NCBI GenBank assembly: GCA_031308135.1
Contig: JAHLJT010000631.1
Location: forward strand, 147,504,580-147,568,579
Source of the DNA: Acheta domesticus
Lineage: Eukaryota > Arthropoda > Insecta > Orthoptera > Gryllidae
Length of the DNA stretch: 64,000 nt
Reading direction: 5' to 3'
The notes under the pieces were generated by a model, which was not told where the DNA came from, did not search any database, and saw nothing but the letters and a program-made list of their open reading frames with translations. Position 1 is the first letter of the stretch. Every line of letters begins with the position of its first letter. Position numbers and translations under genes: made by a program. This document shows positions 1 to 15,310 of the stretch, piece after piece.

Positions 1-3000
1 TATTTAGAAAAATTCATATACATTTAAAGAAGTTGGATATCGAAAGCGATAACACTCGCATGCTCAGCAAGCTCTTTACGAATGGGGCTACGCTTCCCCT
101 TTGCGAAATATGAATGTATTAGCCTTATATATCACAACATTTGTGTTCTATTAAGAAAAATTCACAGATATTTAAAGAAGTGGAGTTTCGAACGCGATAA
201 CACTCGCATGCTAAACAAGCACTTTACTAATGGAGCTATGTCTCCCCTTCTCGGATATTGAAGGTATTTGCCTTATGTATCACAACCTTTGTGTTCTATT
301 TAGTAAAAATATTAGAAATTTAAAGAAGTTGGCTATCGAACGCGATAACACTCGCATGCTGAGCAAGCGCTTTAGTAACGGAGCAACGCCTCCCATTTGC
401 GGATTTTGTAGGTAATAGCCTTATATATCACAACATTTGTGTTCTATTTAGAAATATTCATAGTAATTTAAAGAAGTACGGTATCCAACGCGATAACACT
501 CGCATGCTAGGCAAGCGCTTTACTAATGGATCTACGCCTCCCCTTTGAATATTTTGAAGGTATTAGCTTCATGTATCACAACATTTGTGTTCTATTAAGA
601 GAAATTCATATAAATTTAAAGAAGTTGGGTATCGAAAGCGATAACACTCGCATGCTAAGCAAGCGCTTTACAAATGGAGCTACGTATCCCTTCGCGGATT
701 TTAAAGGTATTTGCCTTATGTATCACAACATTAGTGTTCTATGTAGAAAAATTCTTATGAAATTAAAGATGTTGGATATGGAAAGCGATAACACTCGCAT
801 GCTATGCAAGCTCTTGGGGCTATGCTTCCCCTTTGCGAAATTTGAAGGTATTAGCCTTATTTATCACAACATTTGTGTTTAGTTAGAAAAGTTGATAGAA
901 ATTTAAAAAAGACGGGTATCGAAAACGATTACACTCGCAAGCTAAGCAAGCGCTTTACTAATGGAGCTACGTGTCTCCTTTGCGGATTTTGAAGGTATTA
1001 GCCTTATATATCACAACATTCGTGTTCTATTTAAAAAAATCCATAGAAATTTAAAGAAGTTGGGTATCGAACACGATAACACTCGCAGGCAAATCAAGCG
1101 CTTCTCTAATGGTGCTACGTCTCTCCTTCGCGGATTTAGAAGGTATTTGTCTGATGTATTACAACCTTTGTGTTAAATTTAAAAAAATCCATAGATATTT
1201 AAAGAAGTTCGGTTACGAACACCATAACACTCGCATGCTAAGCTAGCGCTTTACTAATGGGACTATGCTTCCCCTTTGCGAACATTGATGGTTTTAGCAT
1301 TATATATCACAACATTTGTGTTCTATTAAGAAAAATTCACAGAAATTTAAAGAAGTGGAGAATCGAACGCAATAACATTTACATGCTAAGCAAGCACTTT
1401 CCTAATGGAGCTACGCCTCTTCTTTCCGTATTTTGAAGGTATTAGCCTTATATATCACTACATTTTTTTAATATTTAGAAAAATTCATAGAAATTTAAAG
1501 AAGTTGGGTATCGAACGCGATAACACTCGCATGCTAAACAAGCCCTTTATTAATGGAGCTACGTCTCCCCTTTGCTGATTTTGAAGGTATTAGCCTTATA
1601 TATACATTTGTGTTCTATTTAGAAAAGTTCATAGAAATTTATAAAAGATGTGTATCGAACGCGATAACATGCGCATGCTAAGCAAGCACTTTACTAATGG
1701 AAATACGCCTCCCCTTTGAGGATTTTTAAGGTATTAGCCTCATGTATCGCAACATTCGTGTTCTATTTAGAGAAATTCGAAGAAATGTAAAGAAGTTGGG
1801 TATCGAACGCGATAACACTCGCATGCTAAGCAAGCGCATTACTAATGGAGCTACGTGACTCCTTTGCGGATTTTTAAGTTAGTCGCCTAATATATCACAA
1901 CATTTGTGTTCTATTTAGAAAAATCCATAGAAATTTAAAGAAGTTGGGTATCGAACGCGATAACACTCGCATGCTAAGCAAGCGCTTTACTAATGGAGCT
2001 ATGCTTCCCCTTTGAGAACTTTGAAGGTAATAGCCTTATATATCACAACATTTGTGTTCTATTAAGAAAAATTTACAGAAATTTAAAAAAGTGTAGCATC
2101 GAACGCGGTAACACTCGCATGCTAAACAAGCACTTCACTAATGGAGCTACGCCTCCCCTTTGCTGTTTTTGAAGGTAATAGCCTTATATATCACAACATT
2201 TGTGTTCTATTTAGAAAAATTAATAGGAATTTCAAAAAGTTGGGTATCGGACGCGATAACACTCGCATGCTAAGCGTACGCTTTACTAATGGAGCTACGT
2301 CTCCCCGTTTGCAGATTTTAAAAGTAATAGCTTTATATATCAATACATTTGTCTTCTATTTGGAAAAATTCATAATAATTTAAAGAAGTCGGTTATTCAA
2401 CGCGATAACACTGGCATGCTAAGCAAGCGCTTTACTAATGGAAAAACGCCTACCCTTTGAGGATTTTTAAGGTATTAGCCTCATGTATCATATAACATTT
2501 GTGTTCTATTTTGAGAAATTCGAAGAAATTTAAAGAAGTAGGGTATCGAACGCGATAACACTCGCATGCTAAGCAAGGGCTTTACGAATGGAGCTACGTG
2601 TCTCCTTTGCGGATTGTGAATATATTAGCCTTATATATCACAACATTTGTGTTCTATTTAGCAAAATTCAAAGAAATTTCAAAAAGTTGGGTATCAGACG
2701 CGATAACACTCGCATGCTAAGTATGCGCTTTACTAATGGAGCTACGTCTGCCCTTTTCCACATTTTAAATGTAATAGTTTAAATATCACAACATTTGTGA
2801 TCTTTTTGGAAAAATTAATAGAAATTTATAGAAGTTGGGTATCGAACGCGAAAACACTCTCATGCTAAGCTTGCGCTATACTAATGGAGCTACGCGTTCT
2901 TTTTGCGGATTTTGAAGGTATTAGCCTTATATATCACAACATTTGTGTTCTATTTAGAAAAATCCATAGAAATTTTAAGAAGTTGGGTATCGATCGCGAT

Positions 3001-6000
3001 AACACTTGCATGCTAAGCAAGCGCTTTGTTAATGGAGCTAACCCTCCCCTTTGCGGATTTTGAAGGTCTCAGCCTTATATATCACAATATTTGTGTTTAT
3101 TTAGAAAAGTTCATAGAAATTTAAAAAAAGATGGGTATCGAACGCGATAACACTCGCAAGCTAAGCAAGCGCTTTACTAATGGAGCTACGTGTCTCCTTT
3201 GCGGATTTTGAAGGTATTAGCCTTATATATCACAACATTCGTTTTCTATTTAAAAAAAATCCATAAAAATTTAAAGAAGTTGGGTATCGAACACGATAAC
3301 ACTCGCATGCAAATCGAGCGCTACACTAATGGTTCTACGTCTCTCCTTCGCGGATTTTGAAGGTATTTGCTTTATGTATCAACCATTTGTGTTCTATTTA
3401 GAAAAATTAATAGACATTTAAAGAAGTTGGGTATCGAACGCGATAACACTCGCATGTTAAGCAAGCGCTTTACTAATGGAGCTACGCCTCGCCTATGCGG
3501 TTTTTGTTGGTATTAGCCTTAAATATTACAACATTTGTGTTTTATTTAGAAAAATTCATAGTAATTTAAAAAAGTTGGGTATCGAACGCGATAACACTCG
3601 CATGCTAAGCAAGCGCTTTACTTATGGAGCTACGTGTCTCCTTTGCGAATTTGGAGGTATTAGCCTTATATATCACATCATTTGTGTTCTATTTAGAAAA
3701 ATTCATAGAAAGTTAAAGAAGTTATGTATCGAACGCGATGACACTCACATACTAAGCTTTAGCGATGGAGCTACGACTCTCCTTCACGGATTTTGAAGGT
3801 TTTAGCGTTATATATCATAACATTGGTGTTCTATTTAGAAAAATTCATAGAAATTTAAAGAAGTTGGCTATCGAACGGGATAACACTCGCAAGCTAAGCA
3901 TGCGTTTCACTAATGGAGCTACGCCTTTCCTTTGCGGGTTTTGAAGGTATAACCCTTATATATCACAACTTTTGTGTTCTATTTAGAAAAATTCATAGAA
4001 ATTTAAAGAAGTTAGTTATCGAACGCGATAACACTCGCATGCTAAGCAAGCGCCTTACTAATGGAAGTGCGTCTCACCTTTGCGGATTTTTAAGGTAATA
4101 GACTTATACATCACAACATTTTTGTTTTATTATGAAAATTTCTTAGAAATTTAAAGAAGTTGGGTATCGAAAGCCATAACACTCGCATGCTAACTAGCGC
4201 TTTACTGATGGAGCTACTCCTCCCCTTTTCGGATTTTAAAGGTATTAGCTTTATAAATCACAACATTTGTGTACTATTAAGAGAAATTCATAGAAATTTA
4301 ATGAAGTTGCGTATCTAACGCGATAACACTCGAATGCTAAGCTAGCGCTTTACTGACGGAGCTACGTCTCTCGTTTGCGGAATTTGAAGTTATTACCCTT
4401 ACATATCACACAATTGTGTTCTATTTACAAACATTCCTATAACTATTAAAAACGTGGGGAATCGAACGCGAAAACACTCTCAGGCTAAGCAAGCGCTTTA
4501 CTAATAGAGCTACGCCTCACCTTTGCGGATTTTAGAGGTATTAGTTTTTTATATCACAACATTTGTGTTCTATATAGAATAATTCAAAAAAATTTAAGAA
4601 GTAGGTTATCGAACTCGATAACACTCGCATGCTATGCAAACGAATTACTAATGGAGCTACGCCTCCCCTTCGTGGATTTTGAAGGTATTAGCCTTATATA
4701 TCACAATATTTGTGTTCTATTTAGAAAAATTCATAGAGATTAAGGAAGTTGTGTATAATACGCGATAACTCTCGCATGCTAAGCAAGCGCTCTATTAATG
4801 GAGCTACGCCTCCACGTTACGGATTTTGAAGGTATTAGTCTTATAAATCACATTTGTGTTCTATTTAGAAAAATTCATAGAAATTTAAAGAAGTTGGGTA
4901 TCGAACGCGAAAACACTCGCATACTAAGCAAGCCCTTTATTAATGAAGCTACGCCTCCACTTTGCGGGTTTTGAAGGTATTAGACTTATATATCACAAAA
5001 GTTTTATTCTATTAAGTAAAATTCATGGAAATTTAAAGAATTTGGTATCGAACGCGTTAACACTCGCGCGCTAAGCAAGCGCTTTAATAATGTAGCTTCT
5101 CTTGGACGTTGCGGATTTTGAAGTTATTAGTGTTATATATTACAACATTTGTGTTCTATTTAGAAAAAATCGTAGAGATTAAAAGGATTTGGGTATAATA
5201 CGCGACAACTCTCGCATGCTAAGCAAGCGCTTTATAAAAGGAGCTTCGCCTCCACTTTGCGGATTTTGAAGGTATTAGCCTTATATATCACAACATTTGT
5301 GTTCTACATAGAAAAATTCATAGAAAGTTAAAGAAGTTAGGTATCGAACGCGATGACACTCACATGCTAAGCAACCGCTTTAGCAATGGTGCTACGTCTC
5401 TCCTTCACATCTTTTGAAGGTTTTAGCGTTATATATCATATCATTGGTTTTCTATTTAGTAAAATTCATAGAAATTTAAAGAAATGGGCTATCGAACGCG
5501 ATAACACTCGCAAGCTAAGCATGCCCTTCACTAATGGAGCTACGCCTTTCCTTTGCGGATTTTGAAGGAATTCGCCTTATATATCACAACATTTGTGTTC
5601 TATATAGAGAAGTTCATACAAATTTATAGAAGTTGGGTATCGAACGTGATAACACTCGCATGCTATGAAAACGCGTTACTAATGGAGCTACGTGTCTCCT
5701 TTGCGGAGTTTGAAGATATTAGCATTATATATCACAATATTTGTGCTCTATTTAGAAAAATCCATAGAAAATTTAAGAAGATGGGTATCGAACACGATAA
5801 CACTCGCATGCTAAGCATGCGCTTTACTAACGGAGCTACGTCTCCCCTTCGCTGTTTTTGAAGGTATTTGCCTGATGTATCACAACATTTGTGTTTTATT
5901 TAGAAAAAATTATAGAAATTTTAAAGAAGTTGGGTATCGAACGCTATAACACTCGTATGCTAAGCAAGCGCTATACTAATAAATCTACGCCTCTGTATTG

Positions 6001-9000
6001 CGGATTTTGTAGGTATTAGACACAAATATCACAACATTTAAGTTCTAATTAGAAAAATTAATAATAATTTAAAGAAGTTGGGTATCCAACGCGATAACCC
6101 TCGCATGTTAACCAAGCGCTTTACTAATAAATCTACGCCTCCTTTTTGTGGTCTATTTAGAATAATTCATATTAATGTTATGAAGTTGTGTATCCAACGC
6201 GATAACACTCGCATGCTAAGCAAGCGCTTTACTAATGCAGCTACGGCTACCCTTTGAGGATTCTGAAGGTTTTAGCATTATGTATCACAACATTTGTGTT
6301 CTATTTAGAGAAATTCATAAAAATTTAAAGAAGTTGGGTATCGGACGCGATAACACTCGCATATTAAGCATGCGCTTTACTAATGGAGCTATGCTTTCCC
6401 TTCGCGAATATATCACAACATTTTTGATCTATTAAGAAATTTTCACAAAAATTCAAAGAAGTGGATAATCGAACGCGATAACACTCTCATGCTAAGCAAG
6501 CGATTTACTAATGGAGCTACGCCGCCCCTTTGCGGATTTTAAAGGTATTAGCCTTATAAATCACAACATTTCTGTTCTATATAAAGAAATTCATATAAAT
6601 TTATTGAAGTTGGGTGTCGAACGCGATAACACTCGCATGTTATGCAAGCGCTTTACTAATGGAGCTAAGCCTTTCCATTGCGGATTCTGAAGGTTTTAGC
6701 CTTATATACCACAACATTATTGTTTTACTTAGAAAGACTCATAGAAATTTATAGAAGTTGGGAATCGAACGCGATAAAACTCACATGCTAAGCAACCGCT
6801 TCACCAATGGAGCTTCGTCTCTCTTTCGCGGATTTTGAAGGTATTAGCGTTATATATCATAATATTTGTGTTCTATTTAGAAAAATTCATAGAAATTTAG
6901 AGAAGTTGGGTATCGAAAGCGATAACACTCGCATGCTAAGCAAGCGTTTTACTATTAGAACTGCGCCTCACCTTCGCGGATTTTGATGGTAATAGACTTA
7001 TATATCGCAACATTTTTGTTCTATTATGAAAAATTCATAGAAATTTATAGAAGTTGGGTATCGAACGCGATAACTCTCGCATGCTAAACAAGCGTTTTAC
7101 TATTAGAACTGCGCCTCACCTTCGCGGATTTTGATGGTAAATGACTTATATATCACAACTTTTGTTTCTATTATGAAAAATTCATGGAAATTTACAGAAG
7201 TTGGGTATCGAACGCGATAACACTCGCATGGTAAGCAAGCGATTTACTAATGGAGCAACGCCGTCCCTACGCGGATTTTGAAGGCATGAGCATCTTATAT
7301 CACAACATTTTTGTTCTATTTAAAAAAATTCATAGAAATTTAAAGAAGTTGGCCATCGAACGCTTTAACACTCGCATGATAAGCAAGCGCTTAATAATGG
7401 AGCTACGCCTCCTCTTTGCAGATTTTGAAAGTATTAGCCTTATATTTCACAACTTTTGTGTTCTATTTAGAAAAATTCATAGAAATTTAAAGAAGTTGGT
7501 TATCGAACGCGATAAGACTCGCATGCAAAGCAAGAGTTTTACTAATGGTTCTACGCCGCCCCTTTGCGGATTTTGAAGGTATTAGCCTTATATATGACAA
7601 CATTTGTGTTCTATTTAGAAAAATTCATAGAAATTTATAGAAGTTGGGCATCGATCGCGATAACATTCGCATTTGAAGCATGCGCTTTACAAATATAGGT
7701 ATCCCTCCCCTTTGCGGATTATGAAATTTTTAACCTTATATATCACAACAATTGTGTACTATTTAGAAAAATAAATAGAAAGTTAAAGAAGTTGGGTATC
7801 GAACGCGATAACACACGCATCTTAAGCAACTGCTTTACCAATTGAGCTAGGTCAATCTTTTGCGGATTTTGAAGGTATTAGCCTTATAAATCATAATATT
7901 TGTGTTCTATTTAGAAAAATTCATAGAAATTTAAAGAAGATGGTATCGAGCTCGATAACACTCGCATGCTAAGCAAACGCTTTACCAATGGAGCAAAGTC
8001 TCATCTTTGCGGATTTTGACGGGAATAACCTTATGTATCATAACATTTGTGTTCTTTTTAGAAAACATCATAGAAATTTGAAGAAGTTGGGTAGCGAACG
8101 CGATAACACTGACATGCTAAGCAACCGCTTTAGCAATGGAGCTACGTCTCTCCTTTGCTGATTTTGAAGGTTTTAGCTTTATACATCATACCATTTGTGT
8201 TCTATTTACGAAAATTTATAGAAATATAAAGAAGTTGGGTATCGAACGCGATAACACTCGCTTGCTAAGGAAGCGCTTTACTAATGAAGCTGCGTCTCAC
8301 CTTTGCGGACTTTGAAGGTACAAGACCTATCTATCAAAACATTTTTGTTGTATTTTTATATATTCATAGAAATTTAAAGAAGTTCGGTATCGAACGCCAT
8401 AACACGCGCATGCTAAGCGAGCGCTTTACTAATGAAGCTACGTCCCCTCTTAGCGGATTTTTAAGGTAATAGCCTTACATATCACAACATTTGTGATGTA
8501 TTTAGAAAAATTCCTAGAAATTGAAGGAAGTTGGGTATCGAACGCGATAACACTCGCATGCTAAGCAAGCGCTTTACTAATGGAGCTACGTGTGTCCCTT
8601 TACGGATTTTGAAGGTGTTAGCCTTATATATCATATTATTTTTGTCTATATAGAAAAATCCATAGAAATTTAAAGAAGTTGTGTATGGAACGCGATAACA
8701 CTCGCAAGCTATGCAAGCGCTTTTCAAATGGAACTACGTGTCTCTTTTGCCGATTTTCAAGGTTTTAGCCTTATATATGACAACATTTGTGTTATTTTAG
8801 AAAAGTTTACAGATATTTAAAGAAGTTGAGCATCGAACCCGAAAAGATTCGCATGCTAAGCAAGCGCTTTACTAATGGGGCTACGCCTCCCCTTTGCGGA
8901 TTTTGAAGGTATTAGCCTTATATATCACAACATTTGTGTTCTATTAAAAAATTCACAGAAAGTTAAAGAAGTTGAGTATCGAACGCGATAACTCTCACAT

Positions 9001-12000
9001 GCTAAGCAACCGCTTTACCAATGGAGCTACGTCTCTCCTTTGCTGATTTTGAAGGTATTAGCCTTATACATCATAACATTTGAGTTCTATTTACAAAAAT
9101 TTATAGATATTTAAAGAAGTTGGATATCGAACGCAATAACACCCGCATGCTAAGCAAGTGGTTTACAGATGTAGCGGCGTCTTACCTTTCCGTGTTTTGA
9201 AGGGACAAGACTAAAATATATCAAAACATTTTTGTTCTATTTTGAAAAATTCATAGAAATTTAAAGAAGTTGGGTATCGAACGCCATGTCACTCACATGC
9301 TAAACGAGCGCTTTACTAATGGAGCTACGCTTCCCCTTTGCGGATTTTATAGGAAATAGCTTTATATATCACAACAATTGTGTTCTATTTAGAAAAATTC
9401 ATTGAAATTTATAATAGTTGGGTATCGAACGCGATAACACTCACATGCTAAGCAAGCGCTTTACTAATGGAGCTACGCCACCCCTTTGCGGATTTTGAGG
9501 GTATTAGCCTTATATATCACAACACTTGTGTTCTATATAGAAAAATTCACAGAAATATAAAGACGTTGGGTTTCGAACGCGATAACACTCGCATGCTAAG
9601 CAAGCGCTTTACTAATGGAGCTACGTGTGTCCTATTGCGGAATTTGAAGGTGTTAGCCGTATAAATCACAGCAATTGTGTTCAATATAGAAAAATCCATA
9701 GAAATTTAAAGAAGTTGTGTATGGAACGCGATAACACTCGCATGCTATTCAAGCGCTTTTCTAATGGAGCTACGTCTCTCCTTTGCGGAGTTTGAAGGTA
9801 TTAGCCTTATATATCACAACATTTGAGTTCTATTTAGAAAAATTCATAGAAATTTATAAAAGTTGGGTATCGAACGCGATAACACTCGCATGCTAAGCAA
9901 GAGCTTTACTGGTGTAGCTGCGTCTTACCTTTGCGTGTTTTGAAGGTACAAGACTAAAATATTTCAAAAAATTTTTGTACTATTTTGAAAAATTCATAGG
10001 AATTTCAAGAAGCTGAATATCGTACGCCATAACACTCGCATTCTAAACGAGCGCTTTACTAATGGAGCTACGTTTCCCCTTTGCGGATTATAAAGGTAAT
10101 AGCGTTATATATCACAACAATTGTGTTCTATTTAGAAAAAATCATTGAAATTTATAATAGTTGGGTATCGAACGCGATAATACTCACATGCTAAGCAAGC
10201 GCTTTACTAATGGAGCTACGCCACCCCTTCGCGGATTTTGAGGGTATTAGCCTTATATATCAGAACATTTGTGTTCTATATAGAACAATTCACAGAAAGT
10301 TAAAGAAGTTGGGTATCAAACGCGATTACATTCGCAAGCTAAGCAAGCGCTTTACTATTGGAGCAAAGTTTCTCCTTTGCGGATTTTGAAGGTATTAGCC
10401 TTATATATCTCAACATTTGTGTTCTATTTAGAAAAATTCATAGAAATTTATAGAAGTTGGGTATCGATCGCGATAATATTCGCATGTTAAGCAAGAGCTT
10501 TACAAATATAGGTAAGCCTCCCCTTTGCGGATTATGAAATTTTTAACCTTATATATCACAACAATTGTGTACTATTTAGAAAAATCTATAGAAAGTTAAA
10601 GAAGTTGGGTATCGAACGCGATAACACACACATCCTAAGCAACCGGTTTACCAATTGAGCTAGGTCAATCTTTTGCGGATTTTGAAGGTATTAGCCTTAT
10701 TAATCATATCATTTGTGTTCTATTAAGAAAAATTCATAGAAATTTAAAGAAGATGGTGTCGAGCTCGATAACACTCGCATGCTAAGCAAACGCTTTACCA
10801 ATGCAGCAACGTCTCATCTTTGCGGATTTCGACGGTAATAAACTTATTTATCATAACATTTGTGTTCTATTTAGAAAATATCATTGAAATTTGAAGAAGT
10901 TGGGTATCGAACGCTATAACACTCGCATGCTACGCATGCGCATTACTAACGGAGTTACGTGTCTCCTTTGCGGATTTTGAAGGTATTAGCCCTTTATATC
11001 ACAACTTTGTGTTCAATTTAGAAAAGTTCATAGAAATTTAAACAAGTTTCGTATCGAACGCGATAATACTCGCATACTAAGCAAGCGTTTTACTAATGGA
11101 ACTGCGTCTCATCTTTGCGGATTTTGAAGGTAATAGCTTTATATAGCACAACATTTGTGTTCTATTTAGAAAAATTCATAGAAATTTATAGAAGTTGGTT
11201 ATCTAACGCGATAACACTCGCATGCTAAGCAACCGCTTTACTAATGGAGCTACGGCCCCCTCTGCGGATTTTGAAGGTATTAGCCTTATATATCACAACA
11301 TTTGTGTTCTACTTAGAAAAATTCATAGAAATTTATAGAAGTTGGGAATCGAAAGCGATAACACTCGCATGATAGGCAAGCGCTTTTCTAATGGAGCAAC
11401 GGTTTTCCTTTGCGGATTTTGAAGGTATTAGCCTTATATATCACAACATTTGTGTTCTATTTAGGAAAATTCATAGATAATTAAAGAAGTGAAGTATCGA
11501 ACGCGATAACACTAGCATGCTAAGCAAGCGCTTTATTAATGGAGCTACGCATGCCCTTTGCGGATTTGGAAGGTATTAGCCTTACATATCTCTACATTTG
11601 TGATCTATTTAGAAAAATTCATAGTAATTTATAGAAGTTCGGTAACGAACGCGATAACCCACGCATGCTAAGCAACCGCATTACTAATGGAGCTACGTGT
11701 GTTCTTCGCGGATTTTTGAGGTGTTAACCTTATATATATCACAACATTATATATATATCACAACATTTGTGTTCTATATAGAAAAATCCATAGAAATTTA
11801 AAGAAAATGTGCAGCGAACGCGATAACACACATATGCTAAGCAAGCGATTTACTAACGGAGCTACGTGTCTCCTTTGCGGATTTCCAAGGTATTAGCCTT
11901 ATATATCACAACATTTGTGTTCTTTTTAAGAAAATTCATAGAAATTTAAAGAAGTGAAGCATCGAAGGCGATAACATTCGCATGCTAAGCAAGCGCTTTA

Positions 12001-14461
12001 CTAATGGAGCTACGCCTCCCCATTGCGGACTTTGAAGGTATTAGCCTTATATATCACAACATTTGTGTTCTATTTAGAGAAATTCATAGAAATTTAAACA
12101 AGTTGGTATCGAACGCGATAACACTCGCATGCTACGCAAGCGCTTTTCTAATGGAGCTACGTGTCTACTTTGCGGATTTTGAAGGTATTAGCCTTATAGA
12201 TCACTACATTTGTGTTCTCTTTAGAAAAATACAGTACATAGAATTTTAAAGAAGTTGGGTATCGAACACGATAACTTTCGCATGCTAAGCAAGCGCTTTA
12301 CTAACGAGCTACGTCACTCCTTTGCGGATTTAGAAGGTATTAGCGTTATATATCACCATATATGTATTCTATTTAGAAAATTTCATAGAAATTTAAACAA
12401 GTTGGGTATCGAACGCGATAACACTCGCGTGCCAAGCAAGCGCTTTATTATTGGAGCTACGTTGCGGAATTTGAAGGTATTGGCCTTATATATCACAACA
12501 TTTGTGTTCTATTAAGAAAAATTCATAGAAATTGAAAGGTGTTGCGTATCGAACGCGATAACACTCGCACGCTGAGCAAGCGTTTTAGTAATGGAGCTAC
12601 GCCTCTCCTCTGCGGATTTTGAATATATTAGCCTTATTTATCATAACATTTGTGTTCTACTTAGAAAAATTCATAGAAAATTATAGAAGTTGGGTATCGA
12701 ACGCGATAACACTCGCAAGCTAAGCGTGCGCTTTACTAATGGAGCTACGCTTACCCTTTGCGGATTTTGAAGGTATTGGCCTTATATATCACAAAATTTG
12801 TGTTCTATTTAGAAAAATTCAAAGAAATTTAAAGGAGTTGCGTATCGAACGCGATAATATTCGCATGTTAAGCAAGTGGTTTACTAATGGAGCCGCCCCT
12901 ACGCCTCCCCTTTGTGGAATTTGAAGGAATTAGTTTTATATATCACAATATTGGTGTTCTAATTGGAAAAATTCATAGTAATTTAAAGAATATGGGTATC
13001 GAACGCGATAACACTCGCATGGTAAGCAAGCGCTTTACTAAATGATCTACGCCTCCCGTTTGCGGATTTTGAAGGTATTAGCCTCATATATCACAACATT
13101 TGGGTTCTATTTAGAAAAATTCATAGAAATTTATGGAAGTTGGGTATCGAACGCGATAACACTCGCATGCTAGGCAAAGTGCTTTGCGAATGGAACTACG
13201 CTTCCCGTTAGCGGATTTTGATGATATTAGCCTCATAAATCACAACATTTTTGTTCTATTTAGAAAAATTGATAGAAATTTAAAGAAGTTGGTTATCGAA
13301 CGCGTTTACACACTCATGCTAAGCGAGCGCTTTACTAATGGAGCTACGTCCCCCCTTTGCGGATTTTACAGGTAATAGCCTTATATACCACAAAATTTGT
13401 GTTCTATTTAGAAAAATTCATAGAAATTTTTAGAAGTTGGGTACCGAACGCGATAACACACGCATGCTATGCAAGCGCTCTACTAAAGCAGCTTCGTCTC
13501 CCCTTTGCTGATTTTGAAGGTATTAGCCTTATATATCACAACATTTGTGTTCTATTCAGAAATATTCATAGAAAGTTGTGGGGTGTCGAACGCGATAACT
13601 CTCACATGCTAAGCAACCGCTTTACCAATGAAGCTACGTCTCTCCTTCGCGGAATTTGAACGTATTAGCCTTATATATTACAACAGTTGTGTTCTATTTA
13701 TAGAAGTCCATAGAAATTTAAGAAAGATGGGTATCGAACGCGATAACACTCGCATGCTAAGCAAGCGCTTTACTAAGGAAGCTACGCCTATCCTTCGCGG
13801 ATTTTGAAAGTTTTAGCCTTATATATCACAACATTTGTGTTCTATTTAGAAAAATTCATAGTAATTTAAAGAAGTTCGGTATCGATCACGATAACAATCA
13901 CATGCTTAACAACCGCTTTGCTAATGGAGCTACGCCTCCCCTTTGCGGATTTTGGAGGTATTAGCCTTGTATATCACAACATTTGTGTTCTATTGAGAGA
14001 AATTCATAGAAATTGGGTATCGAACGCGATAAAACTCGCATGCAAAGCAAGTGCTTTACTAATGGAGCTACGTGTTTCCTCTGCGGATTTTTGAGGTATT
14101 AGCCTTATATATCACAACATTTGTGATCTATTTAGAAAAATCCATAGAATTTTAAAGAAGTGGGGTATCGAACGCGATAACACTCGCATGCTAAGCATGC
14201 GCTTTACTAATAATGCTACGTCTCTCCTTCGCGGATTTTGAAGGTATATGCCGTATGTATCACAACATTTGTGTTCTATTTAGAAAAATTCACAGAAATT
14301 TAAAGAAGTGGAGCATCAAACGCGATAACACTTGCATGCTAAGCAAGCGCTTTACTAATGGAGCTACGCCTCCCCTTTGCGGATTTTCAAGGTATTAGCT
14401 TTATTTATCATAATATTTTTGTTCTATTTAGAAAAATTTATAGAAATTTAAAAAAGTTAGG
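1..14461 (-). repeat. tRNA-Ala(AGC)-derived satellite array, segment A
   Basis: Head-to-tail array of monomers about 148-149 bp long (about 97 copies by length/period). Read on the minus strand each monomer holds GGCGTAGCTC...TTAGCAT...GTTCGATACC, that is, the 5' three quarters of a tRNA-Ala(AGC), followed by an AT-rich spacer with TTTTTC, a CACAA-ATG-TTGTG dyad and TATATAA. Monomers differ by scattered substitutions and small indels, so the array is old and locally re-homogenised. The recurring peptide seen in one plus frame (MELRLPFADFEGIS...) is only the satellite read through: 149 is not a multiple of 3, so the frame breaks about every monomer. No host gene is visible in this segment. Near 11740-11775 a local AT duplication breaks the period. 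Confidence 0.95.
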
Positions 14462-15287
14462 TGTTAGCACGTTTTGCTCTGCGCGGACAAGTTCCTGCGA
14501 CTTCCGCCCACCTGGGCACTCTTTGGAGTGCTTCCCGCTAAATTATGGGAGATCCATGCTAGACCAGGGTGTCATGGGGGCGCCAATTCCAAAATTCGCG
14601 CGTCCCACTTAAGAAAAAAAATCCATCATCATTCAATCAATCCATCAATCAATCAATGAAATGGAATGAAGACATTAATTAAATCATTGTTTCCCCGCGC
14701 CTTGATGCATGTGACAGTTCTTCCGCCGCCCTGCCAGGTTGCAATCAGCTACCCTCGCCGCCGACACCGGTGACGTAACTACATCACCACCGTCACCGCC
14801 GCCACCAACACCATCGCGCCGTCGCGCCCGTATCTCTCCCCCCGCCTACGTCCGCCCCCCGCCGCCAGCTAGCCGGCTGCCCGCCCCTCTGCGCCCTGCC
14901 CGGGGTCGGAACCCGGGGCACCGCCAGAGCATGCGCGGACAGCGGGCGACACAGCTGGTGGAGTGTGGGCCAAGCGGAAGGAGCTATGGTGGACCGGGAG
15001 CATGAAGCATCCACGGCGGTGAAGGGCATTTTTCCCGATTTCTGCATTTGAGACCCTCTACTGGACAGCGGTGTGATTTGTAGGAGCGGTGGTGCTGTGA
15101 CAGTGGTGTTGTTCGACAACCCGGCCATGTGTGCCTCGTAACCTTTCAATGTTACATTCATTTGGTTTTTGCTTGCTGTGTTAGTCAGGTAGCATCGCTT
15201 GGTCTGTGTGTGCCTTTAATTTTGTGTTTCGCAACACTGCAAGAGTTTTGTGAAATTGTTAAAGTTTTTTTTTTGTATTCTTTGACA
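14462..15287 (+). repeat. 5' LTR of BEL/Pao element
   Basis: Direct repeat of 21617-22456, beginning TGTTAG and ending TTTGACA (canonical TG...CA). It contains an AATC/CATC simple-sequence stretch near 14624-14660 and a GC-rich block (about 14740-15000). Open frames within the LTR on both strands occur identically in both copies and have no protein-family signature; I treat them as non-coding. Confidence 0.92.
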
Positions 15288-15292
15288 TTTTA

Positions 15293-15310
15293 TGGTGCCG
15301 AAACCCGGGA
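15293..15310 (+). other. primer binding site, tRNA-Phe type
   Basis: TGGTGCCGAAACCCGGGA lies 5 bp after the left LTR. It is complementary to the 3' end of a eukaryotic tRNA-Phe (…TCCCGGGTTTCGGCACCA), by comparison with known tRNA-Phe sequence. Its position directly 3' of the LTR is as expected for minus-strand priming. Confidence 0.85.

Noticed and set aside
230..14398. Dozens of 60-110-residue plus-strand frames repeating MELRLPFADFEGISLIYHNICV… (and mirror frames on minus to the right)
   Set aside because: They are the satellite read through; the 148-149-bp period is not a multiple of 3 and frames die within one or two monomers. Same peptide on the opposite strand where the array is inverted.
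14457..14461. TTAGG as an insect telomere repeat
   Set aside because: Single copy on each side of the BEL/Pao element: it is the target-site duplication.
14739..15161. Proline-rich and antisense frames in the LTRs (also 21892-22314)
   Set aside because: They lie wholly in the LTR, occur in both copies and show no family signature; GC-rich LTR sequence has few stops.
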